Assembly: GCF_040549485.1 (NCBI RefSeq)
Contig: NZ_JBEPTK010000003.1
Coordinates: 372,001 to 436,000 of the forward strand
Source of the DNA: Constrictibacter sp. MBR-5
Lineage (GTDB): Bacteria > Pseudomonadota > Alphaproteobacteria > JAJUGE01
Direction: 5' to 3'
DNA length: 64,000 bases
Position numbers and translations under genes: made by a program. This document shows, piece by piece, positions 16,647 to 27,608 of this stretch (the first letter of the stretch is position 1; every line of letters starts with the position of its first letter). The notes below the pieces were generated by a model. It searched no databases. It was not told where the DNA came from and worked only from the letters and a program-made list of their open reading frames with translations.

Positions 16647-19342
16647 TCCCGTGCGGCGTCCCCGAACGCGAGCGGCAGGCTGATCTCCATGCGGGTTCCC
16701 TTCCCGGGCGGTGGCGGCTCCGTGGCGCGGACGGCGCCGCCGTGCGCCTCGACGATCCCCTTGCAGATCGCCAGGCCCAGGCCGGTCCCGGCGCGCTGCG
16801 TGTCCGTCGCGGCGACACGGTAGAACATGTCGAAGACCCGGTCGCGGTGTTCGGCCGGGATGCCGGGTCCCCCATCGGTCACGGCGACGACCGCCATATC
16901 CCCGGCGGCCCGCCCGGCGACCGCGATGACCGACCCCGCCGGGGCGTATTTGGCGGCGTTGTCGAGCAGGTTGGCGAACACCTGCGCCATGAGCACGGGG
17001 TCGACGTCGACCGGCGGCAGATCCGCATCGAGATCGAGCTCGACCCGGTGTGCGGCGAGCGACGACCCCAGCTGGCGGATCGCGGCCCCGACCAGTTCGC
17101 GCAGGTCGCTCGGCTGCCGGCGGAGCTTCAGCGCGCCATAGCCGAGGCGGGTCATGTCGAGCAGGTTCTGCACGTAGCGGTCGAGGCGCTCGCCCTCCTC
17201 GCGGATCGTCTCGGCCAGTTGCCGGCGTCCCGCCGGCCCCAGCGGCCCGTCGGCCTCGACCAGGGAACTCGCCGCCCCGATGATCGACACCAGCGGCGTG
17301 CGCAGGTCGTGGCTGACGGAGGAGAGCAGGGCGGCGCGCAGCCGCTCCGTCTCGGAATAGACCCGCGCCTGCTCCAGGTTCGAGGCGAGGCGGTGGCGCT
17401 CCATCGCGACGGCGATCTGGTCGCTCATCGCGTCGAGCATCCGCCGGTCGTCGGGTGCCAGGCGCGCGCCGCGCTCGAACGTGACGCCGATGATGCCCTG
17501 GGTCCCGAGCGCCGTCTTCAGCGGCAGGAAGAGCCAGCGCGACGAGGGCAGCGTGCCGCTCGTCCATCCGGCGGCCTGACCGTGCTGCCACGCCCATTCC
17601 GCCGCGCTGCGCTCGCGGACCTCCAAGTCGTCGCGCGGCGGGAACGCGCCGTCAATCTTCAGGCGGCCCTCCTGGTCCGGCGACAGGATCATCGCCTCGC
17701 AGCGCAGCACGGCGGCGATGTTGCTGACGGCGGCCCAGACCAGGTCGTCCTGCGAGGCGGCGGTCGCGAGGCGGCGGCTGAACGCGTAGAGGCTCCCGGT
17801 GCGCCGGGCGATCCTGCGCTGTGCCACGGCCTGGTTGCGCAGCCGCGCCGCGAGGTTCCCGGCCAGCAGGGAGGCGGCATAGAACAGCACCAGCGTCAGC
17901 AGGTCGTCCCGCCGGTGCATCAGCAGCGTGTGGTAGGGCTCGGTGAAGAAGAAATTGTAGGCGACGAAGCTGATCGTCGCGGCGTAGAGCGACGGCCACA
18001 GCCCGTAGCGGGTCGCCGTCAGCAGCACGCCCGTCAGGAAGATCAGCGACAGGCTGGCCACCGGCAGGATCCGGTCGATGCCGAACGCGGCGAGGGTGGC
18101 GCCGGCGACGATGCCGGTGGCCATCAGATAGGTTTTAGGGTCCTTCTCGACATGGATCCGGCCCGGTCCGATCGGCGTCTGCCCGGGTTCCTCCCGCTCC
18201 GCCGCGACCACCGTCACCTCGAACGCGTCGGCGCGGCGCAGCAGCGTCTCCGATACGCTCTCGCGCGTCAGGAAGGCCAGGAGCCGCCGCGGCCGCGGCC
18301 GGCCGATGACGATCCGGCTGACGTTCCGCGACCGCGCCAACGCCAGCAGCTCCTCGGCGATGTCGACGTCGGCGTTGACGCTGGCGGGCTCGGCCCCCAG
18401 CGATTCGGCGAGGCGGAGCGTCTCGGCGATGCCGTTCTTCGCCGCTTCCGGCAGCGCCTCGCTGGAGGAGGAGATCACGTGCACCGCCAGCCACGGCGCA
18501 TGCGCCCGGTCCGCCATCCGCTTGGCCGCGCGCACCAGCGCCTTCGCCACCGGTGCCTCGTTGATGCACACCATGATGCGGTCGTGCGTCGGCCACGGGC
18601 CGGCGATGGCGTGGGTGCGCATGTGGTCGAGCATCTGCGCGTCCACCCGGTCGGCGGCGACGCGCATCGCCATCTCCCGCAGGGCGGTCAGGTTGCCCTT
18701 GGAGAAGAAGTTCTGGATGGCGCGCGCGACCTGGTCGTGCAGGTAGACCTTGCCCTGGCGCAGCCGCTCGATCAGCTCCTCCGGCGGAAGGTCGACCAGC
18801 TCGATCTCGTCGGCCATCTCCAGGACGCGGTCCGGCAGGGTTTCGCGCACGCGCACGCCGGAGATCCGGGCGACGACGTCGTTCAGGCTCTCCAGGTGCT
18901 GGATGTTCAGCGTGGTGTAGACGTCGATGCCGGCGTCGAGCACCTCCTCCACGTCTTGCCAGCGCTTGTCGTGCCGGCTGCCGGGAACGTTGGTGTGGGC
19001 CAGTTCGTCGATGAGCGCCAGATACGGCCGGCGCGCGATCACCGCGTCGAGGTCGAGCTCCTGCAGGATATGCCCGTGATAGAAATGCGGCCGCCGCGGC
19101 AGCATCGGCAGGCCGCGCAGCAGCCGGTCGGTCTCCGCCCTGCCGTGTGTCTCGACGAGGGTGGCGAGCACGTCGACACCGTCGGCCGCCCTCTGCAGGG
19201 CGGCCTCCAGCATCGCGTAGGTCTTGCCGACGCCGGGTGCGGCGCCGAGGAAGATCTTCAGCCGGCCGCGGCGCGTGCTGCGGCCATCGGCGATGCGCGC
19301 CTCCGGGCTGCTGCCGTCCGTTTCTTGCGGGGCGTCGGTCAT
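16643..19342 (-). CDS. kdpD: KdpD potassium/turgor sensor histidine kinase
   Basis: An 899-residue sensor. The order is: N-terminal KdpD domain with Walker A GAAPGVGKT (33-41), a universal-stress-protein domain (about 240-370), four transmembrane helices (about 395-500), a GAF domain (about 525-650), then the kinase core with phospho-His in SSVSHDLRTPLVSIIGAASS (about 675) and a HATPase domain (NLLDNAAKYAP, DGGPGIP, GTGLGLAIC). It senses low K+ and controls KdpE phosphorylation. It lies 9 bp after kdpC and overlaps kdpE. Confidence 0.97.
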   Translation of the reverse strand: MTDAPQETDGSSPEARIADGRSTRRGRLKIFLGAAPGVGKTYAMLEAALQRAADGVDVLATLVETHGRAETDRLLRGLPMLPRRPHFYHGHILQELDLDAVIARRPYLALIDELAHTNVPGSRHDKRWQDVEEVLDAGIDVYTTLNIQHLESLNDVVARISGVRVRETLPDRVLEMADEIELVDLPPEELIERLRQGKVYLHDQVARAIQNFFSKGNLTALREMAMRVAADRVDAQMLDHMRTHAIAGPWPTHDRIMVCINEAPVAKALVRAAKRMADRAHAPWLAVHVISSSSEALPEAAKNGIAETLRLAESLGAEPASVNADVDIAEELLALARSRNVSRIVIGRPRPRRLLAFLTRESVSETLLRRADAFEVTVVAAEREEPGQTPIGPGRIHVEKDPKTYLMATGIVAGATLAAFGIDRILPVASLSLIFLTGVLLTATRYGLWPSLYAATISFVAYNFFFTEPYHTLLMHRRDDLLTLVLFYAASLLAGNLAARLRNQAVAQRRIARRTGSLYAFSRRLATAASQDDLVWAAVSNIAAVLRCEAMILSPDQEGRLKIDGAFPPRDDLEVRERSAAEWAWQHGQAAGWTSGTLPSSRWLFLPLKTALGTQGIIGVTFERGARLAPDDRRMLDAMSDQIAVAMERHRLASNLEQARVYSETERLRAALLSSVSHDLRTPLVSIIGAASSLVEADGPLGPAGRRQLAETIREEGERLDRYVQNLLDMTRLGYGALKLRRQPSDLRELVGAAIRQLGSSLAAHRVELDLDADLPPVDVDPVLMAQVFANLLDNAAKYAPAGSVIAVAGRAAGDMAVVAVTDGGPGIPAEHRDRVFDMFYRVAATDTQRAGTGLGLAICKGIVEAHGGAVRATEPPPPGKGTRMEISLPLAFGDAARE

Positions 19343-19351
19343 GCGGCCTCG

Positions 19352-19939
19352 CTACGGCCGGGCGGGCGGCGTGCCGAGCCCGTCGAGCGCCAGGTTCAGC
19401 TGCAGCACGTTGACGGCCGCCGGCCCGAACAGGCCGAGGAAGGGGGGTCGAACGCCGCGCTCGACCAAGTGTGTGACCGCGTCCTCGGCCAGCGACCGCG
19501 CCGCGGCGACGCGCGCCACCTGAAGCTGGGCGGCTTGCGGCGAGATGTCGGGATCGAGGCCGCTCGCCGAAGACGTCACCAGGTCGACCGGCACCCGGAC
19601 GCCGGGCGCCGCGTGCGCCAGAGCCATGGTGCGGTCGCGCACCGCCTCGATCAGGGCGCGGTTGGTCGGTGCGAGGTTGGTGCCGCCCGAGTTCGCGGCA
19701 TCGTAGCCGTCGCCGGCCGCAGACGGCCGGCCGTGAAAGTGGCCGGGGCTCGTGAAGGCCTGCCCGATGCGGGCGGAACCGACGATCGTTCCGTCGCGCA
19801 CGATCAGGCTGCCGCGCGCCTGGTCGGGGAAGAGCATCGACGCGACGCCGGTCATGGCGAGCGGGTAGCAGAGCCCGGTGATCGCGATCATCGCGCCCAG
19901 CAGGACGACCGCGGGTCTGGTCTGGGACAGCATGCGCAT
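19352..19939 (-). CDS. kdpC: KdpC subunit of the K+-transporting ATPase
   Basis: A 195-residue protein with one N-terminal transmembrane helix (residues about 10-35, PAVVLLGAMIAITGLCYPLA) and a periplasmic domain carrying FPDQARGSLI, GRPSAAGDGYDAANSGGTNL, and SASGLDPDISPQAA. These are the standard KdpC motifs. It stabilises the KdpFAB complex and increases apparent affinity. It follows kdpB by 4 bp. Confidence 0.97.
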   Translation of the reverse strand: MRMLSQTRPAVVLLGAMIAITGLCYPLAMTGVASMLFPDQARGSLIVRDGTIVGSARIGQAFTSPGHFHGRPSAAGDGYDAANSGGTNLAPTNRALIEAVRDRTMALAHAAPGVRVPVDLVTSSASGLDPDISPQAAQLQVARVAAARSLAEDAVTHLVERGVRPPFLGLFGPAAVNVLQLNLALDGLGTPPARP

Positions 19940-19943
19940 CTCC

Positions 19944-21988
<2,045 letters not shown>

Positions 21989-21992
<4 letters not shown>

Positions 21993-23710
21993 GGCGAGAT
22001 ACCTCCGAAGCTTTGGCCGGCGGCCATCGACACATGCTCGGCGAGCGGCCCCAGGGCCAGCGCCGGGAAGAAGGTCAGGCCGCCCATGATCAGGACCACC
22101 GTCATCAGCAGCACGACGAACAGCGGCCCGTGGGTCGGGAAGGTGCCGGTGGATGCCGGCGCCGACGCCTTTCCGGCGAGGCTGCCGGCGATGGCCAGCA
22201 TCGGCACGATGAAGGCGTAGCGGCCGAGCATCATGGCGATGCCCTGCAGCGTCGTGTGAAACGGTGCGGCGGCGCCGTAGCCGGCGAAGGCCGAGCCGTT
22301 GTTCCCGGTGGCGGACGAGTAGGCGTAGAGGATCTCGCTGAGGCCGTGCGGCCCGGGGTCCTGCACCGCCGTCAGCGCCGAGGGGACGGTCGCGGCCAGG
22401 GCGCCGAACACCAGCACGCCGACCGGCATCGACAGGAAGGCGATCACGGCGAGCTTCACCTCCTTGGCCTGGATCTTCTTGCCCAGATATTCCGGCGTCC
22501 GGCCGACCATCAGGCCGGCGAGGAACACGGTCAGCACGACAAACAGCAGCATCCCGTAGAAGCCGGCGCCGACGCCGCCGAAGATCACCTCGCCGACCTG
22601 CATGTTCAGCAGGAGCGGCAGGCTGCCGAGCGGCGTGAAGCTGTCGTGCATGGCGTTGACCGAGCCGTTCGACGCGGCCGTGGTCGCCGTCGCCCACAGG
22701 GCGGACAGGCCCACGCCGAAGCGCGCCTCCTTGCCCTCCATGTTGCCGGCCGCCTGGTCGATCGGCAGCGCGTCGAGGAGGGGATTGCCGCGCAGCTCGG
22801 CGCCGTAGACGACGGCCAGCCCGGCCACGAACAGGAGGCCCATCGCCGCGAAGATCGCCACGCCCTGGCGCATGTCGCGCACCATCCGGCCGAACAGGAA
22901 GCAGAAGGCGGCTGGGATCAGCAGGATGTAGACCAGCTGCACCATATTCGAGAGCACGGTCGGGTTCTCGAACGGATGCGCCGAATTGACGTTGAAGAAA
23001 CCGCCGCCGTTGGTGCCGAGCTGCTTGATGGCGATCTGCGAGGCCGCCGGGCCCATCCCGATCAGCTGGTCCGAGCCCTCGAGCGTCGTGGCGTGGACAT
23101 AGGCCTGCAGGGTCTGCGGCACGCCCTGCCAGACGAGGACGAGCGCGGCGAGGATCGACAGCGGCAGCAGCACGTAGAGGACGGCGCGGGTCGCATCGAC
23201 CCAGAAGTTGCCGAGCGTCTGGCTCTTCGTGGGCGCGAAGCCGCGGATGACGGCCACCGCCACGGCCATGCCGGTCGCGGCGGACAGGAAGTTCTGCACC
23301 GTCAGGCCGACCATCTGGCTGAAGTAGGAGAGTGCGGTCTCGCCGCCATAGGCCTGCCAGTTCGTGTTGGTCACGAAGCTGACCGCCGTGTTGAAAGCGA
23401 GGTCCGCCGACATCGGCGGCAGGCCCTGCGGGTTCCACGGCAGAAGATGCTGGAGCCGCAGCACGGCGTAGAGGAACAGCCACCCCCCGAGGTTGAAGGC
23501 CAGCACCGAGAGCGCGTAGCGCGTCCAGTGCTGGTCGCGCAGCGCCGCCGGGCCGAGGGCGCCGAGAATGCCGCGTTCGAGCGGTCCGGCGACCGGCGCC
23601 AGCAGCGCGCGCTCGCCCGAGAAGACGCGCGCCATGTACACGCCGAGCGGCCAGGCCAGCCCGCCGACGATCAGCGCGTAGAGCAGAAAGAGGAGAAGGT
23701 CGGATGCCAT
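21989..23710 (-). CDS. kdpA: KdpA K+-translocating subunit
   Basis: A 573-residue membrane protein of the K+ transporter superfamily with about ten transmembrane helices and four P-loop repeats, including [37 protein letters not shown] and [20 protein letters not shown], which build the selectivity filter. It forms the K+ pathway of KdpFABC. The start ATG 23710 is 10 bp downstream of kdpF, and the stop overlaps kdpB. Confidence 0.97.
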
Positions 23711-23720
23711 GGCCGCCTCC

Positions 23721-23810
23721 TCAGAACCGTTCCGGGCGCACGAGCGCGAACAGCAGGTAGGCGAGCAGCGCCCCTGCCACGGCGCCGGCGACGATCAATT
23801 CGAGCGTCAT
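23721..23810 (-). CDS. kdpF: KdpF small membrane subunit
   Basis: A 29-residue peptide [20 protein letters not shown] followed by FALVRPERF, a single transmembrane helix with the RPE-F C-terminus typical of KdpF. It is not essential for catalysis in E. coli but stabilises KdpFABC. It is easily missed because of its size; position directly before kdpA and composition support it. Confidence 0.9.
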   Translation of the reverse strand: MTLELIVAGAVAGALLAYLLFALVRPERF

Positions 23811-23817
23811 GTCGCCC

Positions 23818-23901
23818 TCACAGCCGTTCGCAGAGGCGCACGCCGACGCCGGACAGGACGAACAGGGCCACCCCGAGCGTCAGGTAGATCAGGTCGGGCA
23901 T
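23818..23901 (-). CDS. 27-residue membrane peptide leading the kdp operon
   Basis: A 27-residue frame, MPDLIYLTLGVALFVLSGVG then VRLCERL: one transmembrane helix with a short positively charged end. Similar tiny frames occur ahead of kdpF in other proteobacteria and the ending VRLCERL looks conserved. A GGAG lies 9 bp before the ATG. Seven bases separate it from kdpF, so it is the first gene of the operon. It may be a further small subunit or regulator of Kdp; no function is established here. Confidence 0.7.
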   Translation of the reverse strand: MPDLIYLTLGVALFVLSGVGVRLCERL

Positions 23902-23980
23902 CGCGATCCGCTCCGCAGTTGAACCTGCATCAATCTGCGGGCGGGGGCCGTAAGGGGGCCATGCGTGATGCGGCGCCCGG

Positions 23981-24000
23981 GCGTAAGGAACGCGTAAGGA
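23981..24000. promoter_or_regulatory. Candidate KdpE-binding direct repeat
   Basis: GCGTAAGGA occurs twice (23981-23989 and 23992-24000) with an 11-bp period, and a related GTAAGGG lies at 23950-23956. OmpR-family regulators bind tandem direct half-sites spaced about one helical turn. The location, 80-100 bp upstream of the first kdp gene, suits an activator site. Confidence 0.4.
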
Positions 24001-24067
24001 TCGCGGGGCGCGGCGCCTCTTACCGGCGACGCGGGTCCGGCCTAGACTGCAGGACCCGCTGCGATGG

Positions 24068-25156
24068 ATGCCCACGATGCGCCCTCTCGAATTCGGCTGG
24101 TTCCTGCCGACGTCCGGCGACACCACCTGCTACGGCGACGCCGCTGCGCAGATCCCGCCCTCGCTGGCGATGTTCGATCGGGTCGTCGCGGCGGCGGAGG
24201 CCGCCGGCTTCGAATATCTGCTGGTGCCGGTCAGCACCGCCTGCTGGGACGCCTACATCGCCAGCGCCGTCATGATCGGCCGCTCGCAGTCGATCCGCAT
24301 GCTGGTCGCCGCCCGGCCGGGCTACGTGAACCCGGTCCTGCTGGCGAAGATGATCACCGCCTTCGACCAGCTGTCCGGCGGTCGCGTCGCCGTCAACCTG
24401 ATCGCCGGGCAGAGCGATACGGAGACCGCGGCCGAGGGCATCCGCTGGAGCAAGGAGGAGCGCTACGCCCTGATGGACGAGGAGGTCTCGATCCTGAAGG
24501 CGCTGTGGACTTCGAAGGGCGCCTTGAACTTCGAAGGGCGCTTCCACACGCTGCGCGGCGCACGCATCGCACCGCCACCGTTCCAGCAGCCGCATCCGCG
24601 CTTCTATCTCGGCGGCGGCTCCGGCCAAGCCTGGGAGATCTCGGCGAAGCATGCCGACGTGCATCTCTTCTGGGGCGACACGCCGGACCGGATCGCCGCC
24701 AACATGCGCGACATCCGCGCGCTCGCCGCGGTCCACGGCAGGGCCGACGACATCGGCTTCGGCATGCGTCTGCAGATCGTCTGCCGCGAGACCGAGGAAG
24801 CGGCGTGGGACGCGGCGCACGAACTGGTGCGCGACACCACCGAGGGTCAGGCGCGCTACATCCGCGAGCATTACGCCAGCTCGGCGGCGAACCGGCGCGT
24901 CCAGGAACTCGCCCGCACCCACGGCGAGCTGATCGCGCCGCACCTCTGGACCGGCATCACCCGCGTCCGGCCCGGCGCCGGCATCGCGATCGTCGGGAAC
25001 CCGGAGCAGTGCGCCGATACGCTGCAGCAGTTCATCGACCTCGGCTGCCACTCCTTCTGCCTGTCCGGCTATCTCCACGACGCGGAGGCCGAGCGCTTCG
25101 CCCGTCTGGTCCGCCCGATCCTGGCCGAGCGGAACCGCGGCCGGATGGCGGCCTGA
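24068..25156 (+). CDS. LLM-class flavin-dependent monooxygenase (SsuD-like)
   Basis: A 362-residue TIM-barrel monooxygenase. Residues such as FGWFLPTSGDTTCYG, AARPGYVNPVLLAKMITAFD, SGGRVAVNLIAGQSDTE and FYLGGGSGQAWEISAKHADV resemble alkanesulfonate monooxygenase SsuD, which uses reduced FMN and oxygen to cleave C-S bonds. No ssu transporter or flavin reductase is adjacent, so the substrate is open. Transcribed divergently from kdp. ATG 24068 is used; ATG 24077 is an alternative. Confidence 0.85.
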   Translation: MPTMRPLEFGWFLPTSGDTTCYGDAAAQIPPSLAMFDRVVAAAEAAGFEYLLVPVSTACWDAYIASAVMIGRSQSIRMLVAARPGYVNPVLLAKMITAFDQLSGGRVAVNLIAGQSDTETAAEGIRWSKEERYALMDEEVSILKALWTSKGALNFEGRFHTLRGARIAPPPFQQPHPRFYLGGGSGQAWEISAKHADVHLFWGDTPDRIAANMRDIRALAAVHGRADDIGFGMRLQIVCRETEEAAWDAAHELVRDTTEGQARYIREHYASSAANRRVQELARTHGELIAPHLWTGITRVRPGAGIAIVGNPEQCADTLQQFIDLGCHSFCLSGYLHDAEAERFARLVRPILAERNRGRMAA

Positions 25157-25192
25157 GCCGCCCGTCGTGCGCGTCCCGCATGGCTGGCGCGG

Positions 25193-26044
25193 CTACCGTC
25201 GCGTGGCGTTCCGCAGGATGGCGCAGATCACGACCATCTTCGCGATGACGTCGCCGACGAAGGGTTCGATGGCCGTGCGGATCGTGGCGGCCAGGGCGGC
25301 GTCCGGTGCGGTGCCGTGCTGCGGGAGCCGGTCGGCGATGCCCGCGGCACGGGTACCCGCCTTCGCCACCGCGTCGGCGATCGCGCCGTCGAGGCGGCCG
25401 TCGCCGTCCAGCGGCGCCAGGATAGTCCAGGCGAGCGCCAGATAGGGCGGCCAGTGCGCCAGGTGACGGTACATGCTGGCGAGGATCGCGTCCTCGCGGC
25501 GGGTGCCGAGGCCATTCAGCGCCCGGACGAGCCGCGCCGTGGCGGGTGCCATCTCGTCCAGGGTCAGCAGCTTCGGCAGCGGGATCGCGCCGCCGGCGGC
25601 GCGGTCGGCACCCGCGGCCGGTAGGGCGGCGCCGTGCGACGTGCCGCCGGCGCCGCCGGCCGCGTCCGACAGGCCGCGGAGCAGCGCGGACAGGGCCACC
25701 AGCGCCATGGCGTTCGTCCGGTCGTAGGCCGCCAGCACGTTCGCGATGGCGGCCAGGTCGGCATCCGTCAGTCCGGCCGCCGCGAGGACCTCGACAGGCA
25801 TCGGCGGCAGGTCCGGCAGGTCAAGGTCGCCGTGCAGCGCCGCCGCCTCGGCCGTGATCGTGCCGTCGGCATAGAGCGGCCGCAGCGTGCCCCATGCCCA
25901 GGGCAGCGCGCCGGGGTGGATCGCCAGGTGCCGCCAGATCAGGTTGACCACCTCGACGCCCAGCACGCGCCGGATATCGGCGTAGATCTCCGCGATCTCT
26001 CCGGTCGCCTCGGCTTCGGTGATCGCGGGAACAGGGTCGCTCAT
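25193..26044 (-). CDS. DehI-like (group I haloacid dehalogenase fold) protein
   Basis: A 283-residue all-helical protein containing two similar halves, as in DehI. The N-terminal EATGEIAEIYADIRRVLGVE, then VVNLIWRHLAIHPGALPWAW, parallels the DehI start (GEM-STYEDIR-TLRV ... LATFPGYLPLAW). The second repeat is TARLVRALNGLG ... LASMYRHLAHWPPYLALAWT. DehI dehalogenates 2-haloacids with inversion, but related proteins may have other activities; catalytic residues were not verified. ATG 26044 is chosen over a TTG two codons upstream because GAGG stands 6 bp before it. Monocistronic. Confidence 0.65.
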   Translation of the reverse strand: MSDPVPAITEAEATGEIAEIYADIRRVLGVEVVNLIWRHLAIHPGALPWAWGTLRPLYADGTITAEAAALHGDLDLPDLPPMPVEVLAAAGLTDADLAAIANVLAAYDRTNAMALVALSALLRGLSDAAGGAGGTSHGAALPAAGADRAAGGAIPLPKLLTLDEMAPATARLVRALNGLGTRREDAILASMYRHLAHWPPYLALAWTILAPLDGDGRLDGAIADAVAKAGTRAAGIADRLPQHGTAPDAALAATIRTAIEPFVGDVIAKMVVICAILRNATRR

Positions 26045-26243
26045 CTTCAACCTCGGTTATCGAACGGCGGGCGCGGCCGCTGCGGCGTCCGCGCGGCGGA
26101 GCATAGGGGGAGACGGCGCGGCGCGCGAGGCCGGCCGGTCTCGTCACCGTCGATCCGCGCGGCCGATCTGCGCCGTCGAACCGGACGGTCGATCCGCATT
26201 AGGATCGGCGCTCGATGACGGGAACCAGCGCGCGGGAGGCGGC

Positions 26244-26918
26244 ATGTGCGGACGGTATCATTCGGCGACGCCGCCGGAACTGATCCGGGGGTGGTTCCGG
26301 GTGCTCGGGCCGCTGCCGAACTGGCGGCCGACCTGGAACGCCGCGCCGACGCAGAGCCTGCCCGTGGTGCGGTTCAATCCCGAGGCCGGCGCGCGGTCGC
26401 TCGACCTGCTGCGCTGGGGGCTGGTGCCGAGCTGGGCGAAGGACCCGAAGATCGGCGCGAAGATGATCAATGCCCGCGCCGAGACCGTCGCGACGCTGCC
26501 CGCCTTCCGCAAGGCGTTCGCCAGGCGCCGCTGCATCGTGCCGGCGGACGGTTTCTACGAATGGGCGAAGACCGACGCCGGCAAGGTGCCCTACGCCGTC
26601 GGGCCGGCCGAGGCGGGGACGATCTGGGGCTTCGCCGGCCTGTGGGAGGGCTGGAAGAACGAGGCGGGGGAGTGGCTGCGCAGCTTCACCATCGTGACAA
26701 CGGCGGCGAACGAGGCGCTGCGCCATATCCACGAACGCATGCCGGTGATCCTGCCGCCGGAGGCCTATGGCCGCTGGCTCGGCGAGGAGCCGGCCGAGCC
26801 GAAGGAACTGCAGGACCTGCTGAAGCCCTGCCCGGCCGACGCGGTGCGGGCCTGGACGGTGTCGCCCCGGGTGAACAGCGTGCGCAACGACGACGCGACG
26901 CTGCTCGACCCGGGATGA
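26244..26918 (+). CDS. SRAP-domain DNA-abasic-site crosslinking protein (YedK/HMCES-like)
   Basis: A 224-residue SOS-response-associated peptidase-fold protein. The catalytic Cys2 follows the initiator Met directly (MCGRYHSATPPE). Other conserved residues are NARAET (about 75), the Glu of PADGFYEW (about 104) and the His of HERMPVIL (about 160). These proteins form a stable thiazolidine link with abasic sites in single-stranded DNA. ATG 26244 with a GGGAGG just upstream is certain because Cys2 must be N-terminal. Confidence 0.92.
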   Translation: MCGRYHSATPPELIRGWFRVLGPLPNWRPTWNAAPTQSLPVVRFNPEAGARSLDLLRWGLVPSWAKDPKIGAKMINARAETVATLPAFRKAFARRRCIVPADGFYEWAKTDAGKVPYAVGPAEAGTIWGFAGLWEGWKNEAGEWLRSFTIVTTAANEALRHIHERMPVILPPEAYGRWLGEEPAEPKELQDLLKPCPADAVRAWTVSPRVNSVRNDDATLLDPG

Positions 26919-26924
26919 CGGCCG

Positions 26925-27521
26925 CTACATGCGGCCGAGATCCTCGATCGCGTCGATGACCAGGCCGGTGCCGACCACGATCTGCAGGATGTCTGCGCCG
27001 ACCCGGACATATCGATGGTTCGACGACAGCGGCGGCAGGCGGATCACCAGGTCGTGCGGCAGGTCGTAATAGATGACCTCGCGCGGCAGGCGGCGCCCGA
27101 CATGCCACTTCTTCGCCTGTCCCGGCGGCATGCAGCCGTTGCGCTTCTTGGCGAGGCCGGGCGGGCAGTGGCGCACGTCGCTGTAGTAGTCCCGCACGGC
27201 GATGCGGTGGTCGTCGCGGAAGCGGCCGTCGGCGTGGCGCGATCCGCCGCGGTCGTCCCGATCACTGTGGTCCCGGCCACCTTGGTCCCTGTGGCTCTGG
27301 TCCCTGTGGCTCTGGTCCCTGTCCGGCGGCCCCTTCGTCCGGGACCCGCCGCCCCGATCGTCGGAATGGTGGTCGGAACGGCCGGGCGGTCCGCGGTCGG
27401 ACTTGCCGTGGTCGCCGCCGCCCTTGCCGCCGCCGGCGTGCGGGGGCGGCGCGGCCCCCGCGCTGGCGGCGAAGAGGGCGCACAGAGCGATCACGCTCCA
27501 GCCCAGCGGTCGTGCCATCAT
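26925..27521 (-). CDS. Secreted RcnB-like protein with Asp/His-rich repeat linker
   Basis: A 198-residue exported protein: signal peptide (1-23, cleavage near AGAAPP), then a Gly/Asp/His/Arg-rich linker of about 75 residues with RDQSH repeats encoded by 15-bp DNA repeats, and a C-terminal domain (CPPGLAKKRNGCMPPGQAKK, then WHVGRRLPREVIYYDLP) ending in a hydrophobic IVVGTGLVIDAIEDL. The C-terminal part fits the RcnB/YcfR-like periplasmic family linked with metal homeostasis. The His/Asp-rich part could bind metal ions. Convergent with the SRAP gene. Confidence 0.65.
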   Translation of the reverse strand: MMARPLGWSVIALCALFAASAGAAPPPHAGGGKGGGDHGKSDRGPPGRSDHHSDDRGGGSRTKGPPDRDQSHRDQSHRDQGGRDHSDRDDRGGSRHADGRFRDDHRIAVRDYYSDVRHCPPGLAKKRNGCMPPGQAKKWHVGRRLPREVIYYDLPHDLVIRLPPLSSNHRYVRVGADILQIVVGTGLVIDAIEDLGRM

Positions 27522-27608
27522 GATCCGTCTCCGTTCGTCATGCGGCAGTGAACGGCGGGCGGGGTGGGAAGTTACGACGGCAGGTCCGCCGGGCCGTTGC
27601 GGCCAGCG

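Noticed and set aside
23902-24067. A riboswitch (for example a c-di-AMP type) in the kdp leader
   Set aside because: No conserved riboswitch core or terminator hairpin could be identified; the region is better explained by direct repeats for KdpE.
27240-27330. A CRISPR-like or tandem DNA repeat array
   Set aside because: The repeats are 15-bp in-frame codons of the RDQSH linker in the RcnB-like protein, without spacers.
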